Of a stretch of DNA of 64,000 nt, positions 11,889-21,599 are shown piece after piece. The DNA lies in contig NC_134030.1 in NCBI RefSeq assembly GCF_964204645.1, positions 11,222,278-11,286,277 of the forward strand, read 5' to 3'. This DNA is from Tubulanus polymorphus (lineage: Eukaryota > Nemertea > Palaeonemertea > Tubulaniformes > Tubulanidae). The notes under the pieces were generated by a model that was not told where the DNA came from, made no database searches, and worked only from the letters and a program-made list of their open reading frames with translations. The number at the start of each line of letters is the position of its first letter. Position 1 is the first letter of the stretch. The position numbers and the translations under genes were made by a program.

Positions 11889-14800
11889 AAGGGATGTAGA
11901 CCAACAGCCAATCAAAGTTTGCATCCCAGAAAACACCAGAAAAATTTACAAAAATCAGGACGATCAAAAAACGCATGAAACGAAAACTGAAAAAATTCAT
12001 AAAATTCGAGATAATAAATTCCAAGTAATCGAACGGAACTCCAATCAAAACGCCAGTCGACAAATTCAACTGGAGAAATTAACTTGTTTAATGACTAATG
12101 CCGATCAATTGCCTAATAAAATAGACGAACTGGAGCTTATGGTAAATCAGTACTCGCCTCACATAATTGGGATCAGTGAAGTGAAGGCTAAAAACCCGAG
12201 AAGTACTACACGAAACAAGCCACCAAATATCAGGGGCTATGACTGTTTCAGCAATCTCGAGTCAGAGGCAGATAGCAGGGGAATATGCCTGTACATAAAA
12301 AGTGTGCTTTCCCCAGTACCCTTTCAGCTGAAGACAAAGTTCTCCGAAAATGTTTGGGCTTCGGTTAACCTAGAAAATGACAGAAAACTACATGTAGGAT
12401 GTATATATAGGAGCCCAAACTCAAACGACGAAAATAACAATAAACTTCTGAAAATGCTAGATGAAATTTCACAACAAAATGCAGAAATGGTATTTTCGGA
12501 GACTTCAACTATGGTGAAATTGAATGGGGAACACCTGAATGTAGCAAACCACCAGGACACCGTGCCTCAAAATTCCTGAATGCTACTCAGGATGCTTTCC
12601 TAACTCAACATCAGCTCGAACCATCTCGTTTCCGCGAAAACAACCAACCTAGCAATTTGGATCTTATCTTCACGAACAGAGAAGGAAAGATATCCTCGAT
12701 AGAACACACTTCTGGTCTTGGAAAGAGTGACCACAACATTATAACATTTGATTATAATTCATCAGTCTCCTACACAAGAAATATCCAGGATAAGGTGCAA
12801 TACTCCAAAGGTGATTATGATAAACTACGACGATTAACTCAGCGAAACTGGGCTGATGAAATGAAAAATATGAGTGTCGAGGAAAGTTGGGAGCACTTCA
12901 AATCAATAATAAAAGAGGCAGGGGAAAAGTCTATTCCTACTTCAAAATATAGTGGCGAAAGCAAACCTAGGCCACTCTGGATGACCCCGGATACTTTGAA
13001 ATCAGTGAAAGAAAAGAAGAAGTCAAGGAGGAAATATTTAAAAACGAAATGTGACCAAGATTATGCTCAATATAACACCGTCAGAAATAAAACCAGAAGA
13101 GATCTAAGGAACGCTAAGAGGAACTTGGAAAAGAACATAGCCGAAACAGCCAAAACTAATCCAAAGGCTTTTTGGCAATATGCAAATAGTAAACTAACAA
13201 ATAAGCAAGATATACCGCCTCTATACACATCCTTAGACCAAAACACCCTTACTGATTCCGATGACATAAAAGCGGAAGTTTTTGCCGACTATTTCGCATC
13301 CGTATTCGTTAACGAAGACTTGCGGAATATTCCTGTTTTACATGATGTGCCAGAGCGCCCAAAACTAGAAAATATAGAAATCAAAGAAGACAAAGTTTTA
13401 AAATTATTAGAGAAAATCAAGGTCAACAAATCTCCAGGTCCAGATCGACTCCACCCCAGAGTACTCTTTGAAGCTAGAGAAAACCTTTATATACCTCTTA
13501 CAGCCATTTTCAACAAGTCGTTACTAAGTGGTGAAATACCAAAAGACTGGAAACTCGGGTGTGTTACCCCGTTGTTCAAAAAGGGAGATAAACATAAAGT
13601 TGAAAATTACAGACCCGTAAGTTTAACTTCCCTCGCATCCAAGCTTATGGAGACGCTAATTAGAGACGCTGTGACGAAACATCTGGAAGAAAATGAATTG
13701 TTATCGAACGACCAACATGGATTCAGGTCGGGAAGGTCTACCACCACAAATCTGTTAGATTCACTTGACGATTGGACTGAAGCACTGGATAATGGATATG
13801 CAATCGATTGTATATACCTTGATTTTCAAAAAGCATTCGATACAGTGGCCCACCATAGATTAAACTTAAAGATAAAGCACATTGGTATAACAGGCATCAT
13901 CGGTCGATGGATTGAAAATTTTCTTAAAGACAGAAAACAATGCGTTCGGGTAAATAACAGATGTTCATCGTGGAGAGAGATCAAAAGTGGTGTACCGCAA
14001 GGTAGTGTATTGGGACCTACACTATTCACAATATACATAAACGACCTTCCAGGGGTAAGAAGTGTCCCTACAAAGCTCTTTGCTGACGACACGAAGTTGT
14101 ATAACATCATCAGATCAAGAAACGATTGTGAAAAACTGCAGGAAAGTGTTCTAAACGTAACAAATTGGTCGAACACATGGGACCTAAGTTCCACCCAGAA
14201 AAGGCAAGCAGGCTCAGAATTGGACCCGAAACGAATCCTTTCAACTACAGCTTGAGTGGTGTACCTATAAAAAGAAGTACCGCCGAAAAAGACCTCGGAG
14301 TGATTATAGATGATAAAATTAACTTTAAAACCCATATAACCGATTCTGCTAACAAAGCTAACAGAGTACTCTACACGATAAAAAGAACGATGCACTTCCA
14401 AGACACTCGTGCTTTTCTGCTACTGTATAAATCACTAGTGCGTCCTATACTAGAATACGGAGTGTGTGTTTGGGCACCAAACTCTATCGCCGAGATTGAC
14501 AAACTCGAAAGTATCCAGAGGAGAGCTACGAAGATGATTAGAAATATTAGACATCTTCCATATGAACAACGATTACAAGTACTAAATCTCCCCAGCCTAT
14601 CTTATAGAAGACTGCGTGGAGATATGATCGAAACCTACAAGTATCTCCATAAAATAAATCGCGCAAGCTCCATCGTCCATCTAGACCCTAGACCAAGAGA
14701 AACACGAGGGCACTCTCTTAAACTGGAGAAACGTAGAAGCAAAAAATCTATACGAGCGAACTTCTTCAGCAATCGAATAGTGAATATCTGGAATTCTCTA

Positions 14801-14902
14801 CCTGATGATGTTGTATCATGCGAATCACTAGACCTATTCAAGAAAAAACTCGACAAGCAATGGACAAATTACGAACTGAAATTTAATTATAAAGCAAAAT
14901 GA
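11845..14902 (+). pseudogene. LINE 1 ORF2: AP endonuclease plus reverse transcriptase
   Basis: This is the replication polyprotein of LINE 1. It lies in three frames. The N-terminal part to about 12490 has the endonuclease start (LTCLMTNADQLPNK, IIGISEVKAK). A one-base loss in ggtattttcgg shifts the frame just before GDFNYGEIEW. SDHNIITF follows near 12727. RT motifs are SPGPDRLHP, LTSLASKLMETL, DQHGFRSGRSTT, YLDFQKAFDTV, GVPQGSVLGP and the catalytic FADD at 14079-14090. A second one-base loss near 14187 shifts into the C-terminal part ending at 14902 (RANFFSNRIVNIWNSLP). Both shifts look like single deletions in a young copy. Confidence 0.85.
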
Positions 14903-15004
14903 ACTGAAACTAGTCTATCCCCTTTTAGCAGCGCACTACGACGCAGATAACGGACTATGTACAGCTAACCAGTGCAAGATCGCAGAGCGGTCACTCACTT
15001 ATAT

Positions 15005-15022
15005 GCTGATACTGATACTGAT
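15005..15022 (+). repeat. LINE 1 terminal short tandem repeat
   Basis: CTGATACTGATACTGATA ends the element directly before repeat B resumes. It replaces a poly(A) tail. Confidence 0.8.
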
Positions 15023-15126
15023 AAATATTGTTGAAACATGTCGACTCGGCCGTAAAATCAACCTGCTATTAACAGACCCGATTGAGGGATAATGTCGGAC
15101 ATTAGAGAACATAATGCCCCCGAAAA
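15023..15126 (+). repeat. Repeat B, right part
   Basis: Resumes with TTGTTGAAACATGTCGACTC and runs to AACATAATGCCCCCGA, matching 40456-40545. The next fold-back element starts there. Confidence 0.75.
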
Positions 15127-15660
15127 AAAGCTCCCGGGAAAAAATGTCCCGGAAAATATGTCCCCGGAAAAAATGTCACAGGAAAAAATGTCCCCGGAGA
15201 AAAATGTCCCATAAGGTAGAAAAAATGTCTCAGTCTATCATTACTAATTTAGTAAATTTCACGTTAAAATAACACCAGAGAACAAACTTGTTAATTGTCT
15301 AAATTGCAAACTAACCATAAAAAAGAGTTCATTGAGTGACCATCGAAATTATTGGCCTAGAATTTTGGCATTAATTAATTTTACCTATTGAGAACATGTG
15401 AACTCATTACATGATACTTCAAATTTAAGGAGATGTTACATTTATAATACAAATAATTATATCAAAGTAGAGCCATTTTGTAATCAAATGTTAAAATTGT
15501 TATTAAAATGTATTACCTAGTTTGTTCTCTGGTGTTATTATGATGTGAAATTAGCTACATTACCAAGTTAGTAATGATAGACTGGGACATTTTTCCCGGG
15601 GACTTTTTTTCCCTGGGACATTTTTTTCCGGGGAAATATTTTCCCGGGACATTTTTACCG
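15127..15660. mobile_element. Fold-back element with GGAAAAAATGTCCC end repeats
   Basis: The left arm (15127-15297) and right arm (15520-15660) are inverted copies. Outer parts are short direct repeats of GGAAAAAATGTCCCC and its complement; inner parts share AGTCTATCATTACTAA and ACACCAGAGAACAAAC. No reading frame. The end arrays and arms resemble FB-type elements. 15661-15770 shows nothing. Confidence 0.7.
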
Positions 15661-15780
15661 TATACCCTAGTTTATACGTCCATGGTGTAACTTAGAATAA
15701 TGGTCTTGGCAATGCACGGAAATGGACTGAAATGAACAATTTACTTTGTTTTGCTCATTTAACTACTTGTAATGGTTAGC

Positions 15781-16310
15781 GGTAAAAATCCCCTGAATTA
15801 AAATCCCCTTGGTTAAAATCCCCTTGTAATCAATTCACTAGAACTATGGTCGATCCTAACAATGAGTCTGACCTGCTATTTTAAACTGCAGTTCACAAAG
15901 AACTCTTTCTGAAAATTATATTGCTAAGATATTCCTAGTCTTCATCCTTCAGCATGAACTCTAGATTTTGGGCCTGGATATATTTCGGATTCATTAAATG
16001 ATATCATGGGTGTGGGTCGTGTGGGATGTTTGGGCGGAGGTATCATGCCCCGGTTTCACGTGTAAAACAAACAGAAAGAAAATATATGCATACATGTGTC
16101 ATTGTATTATATAAATTAAGCTGTTGACTAGTTTTAATAAACCCCTATAGATGAACAATTCTTTTACCTAGGGGATTTTTACGGTTGTAGGTAAAAATCC
16201 CCTGGGTAAAAATCCCCTAGGTAAAAATCCCGAAAATCCCCCAGGTAAAAATCCCCTAGGTAAAAATCCCCGATTATTCAAAGTAGGTAAAAATCCCCCA
16301 CCTTTTGAAT
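15781..16310 (+). repeat. GTAAAAATCCCC short-repeat region
   Basis: Clusters of the 12-bp phrase GTAAAAATCCCC (variants TTAAAATCCCC, with CTAG or CTGG spacers) occur at 15781-15830 and, more densely, at 16190-16310. They sit outside the left arm of the large fold-back. Confidence 0.7.
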
Positions 16311-17882
16311 GGAGTCCAAATTAGATACAATTTTAAGGTCAATTTATTCGTATTAATATATTCTATTTATTATTTACATTATAATTGCGTTACATAGAAA
16401 TATCATGTATAGAAGTTATCGCATTTGAATGAAAACTACAAAATTAGAAGTTAATTAATTCACAAAATCGCATCACATTAAAAATTACAAATTGGTAGTT
16501 CATTAATACTGTATCGCACAAAATATAAGTTAAAAAGAAAAAAATCGCACAGTTCAAACATATTTAGGGTTTTCTGTTTCTTCACAGAAAACCCTATTGA
16601 AATTCGCGTGATTATTATTATTTTTTTTTCCCTTTTCCACATAGTTTTTGTTAAAAGTGTAAAGGCTTCCTTACCTTACCGCTGTCGCCGATACAATCCG
16701 TATGATGTCCTTCAGCTCACTTCAATCTCCAGATACTGCATGGGAATTTTGATAAATCCACGTTATAAAGGCACTGTCGAGCCGTAAACATCAGAAATTT
16801 GGCTCCATTCAATTAGTAGCCATGTTGAGTTTTCTTACCGATATTTCTCTCTTCTTTTCGAGGAAGAGCTATCGAATAATTCCCTCTCTTCTCCACAATC
16901 AATTTCAAAGTCAATTTTATGAATTTATTGCTCAGCGGGTCCGAGTCCAAGAGTTTACGAGTCCGGCGTTCGCGTGTCTGACAGGTTTACGGGCATTTGT
17001 TTGTTACCTCTTTAATATTTTTGATTTCTTGTTATTCCGGTTATTTTATTTAAGTATATTGCTGATCAGTTCATGTAACCAAAAGCGTCAATAAACAGAC
17101 TTTGAATTGATCAAGTTTAAATCAAGGTCGTTTGAGTCGCGGAAGGCTACTAGAATTACGTTCGTCTTCGTCTCAGTCAGGCATCAGACCACAATTAGGT
17201 TAGTAGCTCGAAGATGCGTAGGGCCGGACCCCAAAAATGGTACCTAGAGTGAAGAAAAGGTCCCCTATAAATGTTGCCATAATTTCTGCAAATGGGATAG
17301 GTAACGAATTTCGGTTATATGTATGAAATCCATTGATCCTGAGAGACAGCTTGATGATGAAATAAGGGATTCCCTGGACTTTTTTTGCTTGGAGTAAGGG
17401 TACCAAACACGGTGGGGGATTCCCTTAGATATTTGGCTCGGATGTACTGGCATACCTGTACTGGGATACCCCTCCTTTCTAAAGGTTTGATTATTTCAAA
17501 AGTTAGGTTGGGTATGTGGGGCGAAAACCACTTCAATGCGTAGCTAAGATGCTGGCCTATGAGCCATAAGCAGGATTTCCCCTGAATTTACGCGCTTATA
17601 TATGAACTAAACTCTCGAATTTCTTGTTTTTACTATAGGATATAGAAGATTTTGGAATAGTGGTCTGAGCTCAGAGAGAAAACAAACGACAGAAAAGTAT
17701 CAGGTGATTATCGATAGCCTACAACGGTACACACAGTTGACAAACAGTGGTAGGCCTGTGCCGGTTGGTGCGTACTGGGACTAAATATACTGGTTGGTCA
17801 GTTGGTTCGGTTGTGAAGTGTGGAAGCTAAGATTATAAGAAAGCCTACCGGTATTTATTTGTCTATAGGCCTATTATATAGA

Positions 17883-18220
17883 AGCCAATACCATTTTAAG
17901 TACGTAGTTGTTAACCGCACGTGACTGTACGGTGATCTCCACAGGTTAACCGCGTACGTGAGGTCCCTACTAAGTATATAATGCCATACGTGAGTTCCTA
18001 GTAGCCAATACCATTTTAAGTACGAAATTGTAACGCGTACGTGACTGTACGGTGATATCCACAGGTTAACCGTACGTGAGTTCCCTACTTACGCCGTACG
18101 TGAGTTCCTAGTAGCCAATACCATTTTAAGTACGAAATTGTAACGCGTACGTGACTGTACGGTGATATCCACAGGTTAACCGTACGTGAGTTCCCTAAAA
18201 ACGCTGTACGTGAGTTCCTA
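17883..18220 (+). repeat. Minisatellite inside block A
   Basis: Three units start at 17883, 18002 and 18113 with AGCCAATACCATTTTAAGTA. Each carries CGTACGTGACTGTACGGTGA and GGTTAACCG. The same three units occur at 55738-56070. Confidence 0.85.
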
Positions 18221-18310
18221 TAATCTGCAAACGCGCATGCGTAAAAGAATAGAGTTTGGGTTAGGTGAGGCTAGGCTATTTGTAAATCAAATTTCATCGA
18301 CCACCAGTTA

Positions 18311-18390
18311 CGTTCTGTGGCACAGTGGGTAAATCACTGGACTACTACTGGATTTTTTTTTCGTTTGGTTTCGAATCCCAATATTGCAAG
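18311..18390 (+). promoter_or_regulatory. tRNA-like Pol III A and B boxes
   Basis: An A box, TGGCACAGTGG (18318-18328), and a B-box-like GGTTTCGAATCCC (18367-18379, one extra T) are spaced as in a tRNA gene. No cloverleaf closes with an acceptor stem, so it is a tRNA-derived (SINE-like) remnant and not a tRNA gene. Repeated at 56173-56234. Confidence 0.45.
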
Positions 18391-19516
18391 TCTGACCGTC
18401 AACGTACTCACATATGGCTAACCTGTAGAAATCACCGTACAGTCACGTACAGGTAACAACAGCGTTTTAAGTATTAAGTGAGTACGACAAGCCTACCATG
18501 CCTATGTACTACAAACACAACTTTTTCCCTCTCGTCGGCCCTACAGTGATGTTACTATAACTGGTGCCATTATAATATGGATAGGATTTGGTCAGGACTA
18601 GCCTAAAGTCTAATTCAGTTTATGTACTAATTCACTCCATAGGCCTATTTTTAAAACAATACAGTGAAATATTCACACGCAGAAAGGCTAATTGATTTGA
18701 GCCATGTGATTAAGTTTGGCCAGGCCTTCTCTGACCTGCTGACATTAATAGTCAAACCAAAACGTTCATGTGGTCACGGCTTGTATTACCAGAAATCATT
18801 GTAGGCCTGTACATTTTGCTGTTGGTAGGTACGGTATACCGATTTCTCCATTCTTGACTGATAAGTGTACGGTACAGCTGTACGCATTATATAATTGTTC
18901 CAATGGGAATAGGGCCTATTGATTGGGCTTATTATTTCCTGCTTTAGAGTACTGAAATAAACCTAATGTTCATTCAAATATCCAACATCGGTGAAAGTTT
19001 GATTAATACTGTATACATGTACTGTAGGTTTTCATGTTGTATGAATATTTTGCAGTTCAAATGGGTATGATGCTGATTCCAATGTCAAACGCATGAAGTT
19101 AGATGGTCAAGGACAGTCAACACCAAGATATCTCTGTTCGACCGATGTTGTACCATAGAAGATCTGATTCTTACAACTCAAGGAAAGTGATTCAACACGA
19201 TCGACATAACACTGGAATAGGTTTGCAGTAACTAACCGTTCATTTCATTTAGTCCTATGTACTTTTTAGCCAATTTGGATTTGATTGTAATTGAAACTCT
19301 GGAACTGTTAACAAAAGACAACAAGTAAGACAAGTTGAAAAAACACAAGTTATGCTTGATTCTCATGTTCAAATTTAATTCAAATTTATTTTATTACATC
19401 ATATTTACAAAGCATATCATTGGTTCATACAGTAATAAAAATTAGGGCAGAACAAATATTATTACAGAAACTCCAAAAAGGCAATGAATTTCTATGACTA
19501 AATGAACATTATTTTT

Positions 19517-20070
19517 AGCCCACTTGGGACTTTAGTCCCAGCGGGCTATTGCGTTCACTTTTCGTCCGTCGTCCGTCCGTAGACGGAAATCAGTTATTTT
19601 AGGAAATTTTGAAGACGCTTCAATGTAATGTCTTGATATTTGGGTTTCACATGTATCTACCCTAGACACATCTTCAGCTCAAAAACTGGCCCTGTCAGAA
19701 TCAAGATGGCCGACTGGCAGCCATTGTTGTTCGCCAAAATCAACACTTTTTACACATTTTTGAACTTGTTGAGGGAAATTTTGAAGATGCTTTGATCAAT
19801 TACCTTGATCTTTCGGATATATGTGAATGCCCCTGGGCCCATCAGCATAACAAAAATTGGGATACGGACTCAAGATGGCCGTCCTATGACCTTTTTTAGT
19901 GCCCAAAAATGTCAATTTTGGCCCGAATTCTGAGTTTGCCATTTCTCATTGCAATTTGTGATGGGTATTCTTTGAAAAGGGATGTTTTATACCTTTGATA
20001 CCTGAATTGTTAGATTGTTGAGCATTTGGAACCACTTCCCAAGTGGGCATGGTGTCCCTGGACCCCTAGT
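19517..20070 (-). mobile_element. Repeat R copy inserted in block A copy 1
   Basis: A 554-bp internally deleted R element in minus orientation, with terminal AGCCCACTTGGGAC at the left and GGACCCCTAGT at the right. Block A copy 2 lacks it near 58538 (ATTTTTCTAATAACTC). Comparison shows insertion into a T run with at most two extra T and no longer target duplication. Confidence 0.8.
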
Positions 20071-20871
20071 TCTAATAACTCAGATCAAGAGTGACTCTCC
20101 CGTTTAATAGGAAACACACGCAGCTAGTGGAATAGGTTTGATTTACACACATGTTGCAGGTATCAATTGTTTATCACTGTAGAATTTGTAATCCATAAAA
20201 GCCAAAATAAACATCAGCCGGAAACCCAGACAAAATCAATTCATAATTTATTGATTGAATCTACACTACGATATATGTATTTATTCAAATATTTCAATAA
20301 AAACATTAACTTCTTAAATCTTATCTATTCTAAATCATAATACGTTCTTATCTGTGAATTCACTCAATCTATCGGCTCAGCAGGTGCTTAAGATGAGTTC
20401 TTAATAGGACAGATCCATTTTTAAGGATGGTGATAATACAGTATCATGATGTTTGAATGCCAAAATAAGTGCCTGGTCAAATATATTAATATTTGCGATT
20501 GTACGTCCACGTATGTTCGGTTTCAAAGCTGAATCATATTTGACGTTTACACAGTGGTTGCATATTAGGTTCGAATCTGTCAATGCATTTTATTTTATGT
20601 ATCGATATTTCAATTTACTAATTCCCATCATTCTGAATGGCTTTACAGAAAACCCGTCATCGCTGCTTTGCAGCTATATTATGATTTTAATTTTCAAAAA
20701 GCATTCTAAATTAAAAGTTTATTTATATCGCACAGCTTAAATAATATATCACAAGTTAAAAATGGCTCATCAAATAGGTAAAAGATATTACATTTTGAAG
20801 TTTAAAAAGTATCTTAGATTTTGTTTCTTTTTAAATACCCAAGACAGAACAAATTAATACCAACTAATTAC

Positions 20872-21165
20872 TCATTGATATTGAGTAGCTTGTCACTCAT
20901 TAATTGAGTAAGTTAGCTTGTCACTCATTAATTGAGTAAGTTAGCTTGTCACTCATTAATTGAGTAAGTTAGCTAAGCAGATTGTCACTCATTAATTGAG
21001 TAAGTTAGCTTGTCACTTATTAATTGAGTAAGTTAGCTAAGCAGATTGTCACTCATTAATTGAGTAAGTTTGCTAATCAGATTGCCACTCATTAATTGAG
21101 TAAGTTAGCTTGTCACCCATTAATTGAGTAAGTTAGCTAAGCAATTATTCATAATAAATAGTGTA
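20872..21165 (+). repeat. Palindromic tandem array at fold-back centre
   Basis: About nine units of 28 or 36 bp, TGTCACTCATTAATTGAGTA then AGTTAGCT with or without AAGCAGAT. Each holds the palindrome ACTCATTAATTGAGT. Units adjoin directly with no unique spacers. Confidence 0.85.
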
Positions 21166-21599
21166 ACTATGCAAGCAGGTGAGCTAACTTACTCAATTAA
21201 TGAGTGACAATACTTTTTAAACTTCAAAAATGTAATATCTTTTACCTATTTGATGAGAATTAAAAGCATGATATGTTTGAACTGTGCGATGACCTCTTTT
21301 TTTTCTTTTTAACTTATACATTTATTTTCTGCGATACAGTATAAATGAACTACCAATTTGTATTTTTTGTGATTTATTATGTGATGCGATTTTGTAAATT
21401 AATTAACTTCTAATTTTATATTTTTCATTCAAATATGATAGCTTCTATATTCATGATATTTCTATTTAACGCAATTATAATGTAACTAAATAGAAGATAT
21501 TAATACGAATAAATTGACCTTAAAATTGTATCTAATCTGGACTCCATTCAAAAGGTGGGGGATTTTTACCTACTTTTAATAATAACGGAAATAATAATA

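Larger units (their letters stand above)
9950..15022 (+). mobile_element. CR1-like non-LTR retrotransposon (LINE 1), nearly full length
   Basis: The order is a 5' UTR (9950-10280), ORF1 with a PHD-like finger, ORF2 with endonuclease and reverse transcriptase, a short 3' UTR and a terminal CTGATACTGATACTGATA repeat with no poly(A). Short 3' tandem repeats and a zinc-finger ORF1 are known traits of CR1-group LINEs. Intact repeat B copies at 27280 and 40440 act as empty sites and place the ends. There is no clear target-site duplication. I found one stop and two single-base frameshifts, so the copy is dead but young. Confidence 0.8.
16566..20678 (+). mobile_element. Block A copy 1: hairpin-ended repeat element
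   Basis: The 5' end is a hairpin, AGGGTTTTCTG / CAGAAAACCCT around TTTCTTCA. The 3' end is CAGAAAACCCGTCATCGC, then a small hairpin GCTGC-TTT-GCAGC and TATA. No TIR, target duplication or credible ORF was seen. The body holds three tandem units of about 111-119 bp at 17883-18220 (ACGCGTACGTGACTGTACGG), a tRNA-like promoter, and an inserted R element. It matches 53469-59132 over its length apart from insertions and deletions. Confidence 0.7.
16288..21576. mobile_element. Large fold-back element, left arm split by block A copy 1
   Basis: The left arm 16288-16565 is the inverse of 21275-21576 (outer GTAGGTAAAAATCCCCC, inner CGCACAGTTCAAACATAT). The inner part of the arm resumes near 20680 and 20764-20811 (CTCATCAAATAGGTAAAAG) and pairs with 21208-21256 almost perfectly. 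The centre is the TTAATTGAGTAAGTTAGC array. The 4.1-kb block A copy 1 lies in the left arm only, so it came later. Confidence 0.7.

Noticed and set aside
16822-17094. 90-residue open frame shared with 53819-54091
   Set aside because: It lies in block A; the third copy near 59334 breaks it with indels, and there is no domain, so the frame is shared by descent and not by coding constraint.
19517-20070. Repeat R as a Helitron
   Set aside because: The 3' hairpin and CTAA-like end are suggestive, but there is no 5' TC end and the empty site is not A/T.
20872-21165. CRISPR-like repeat array
   Set aside because: Units abut without unique spacers and the host is a eukaryote.
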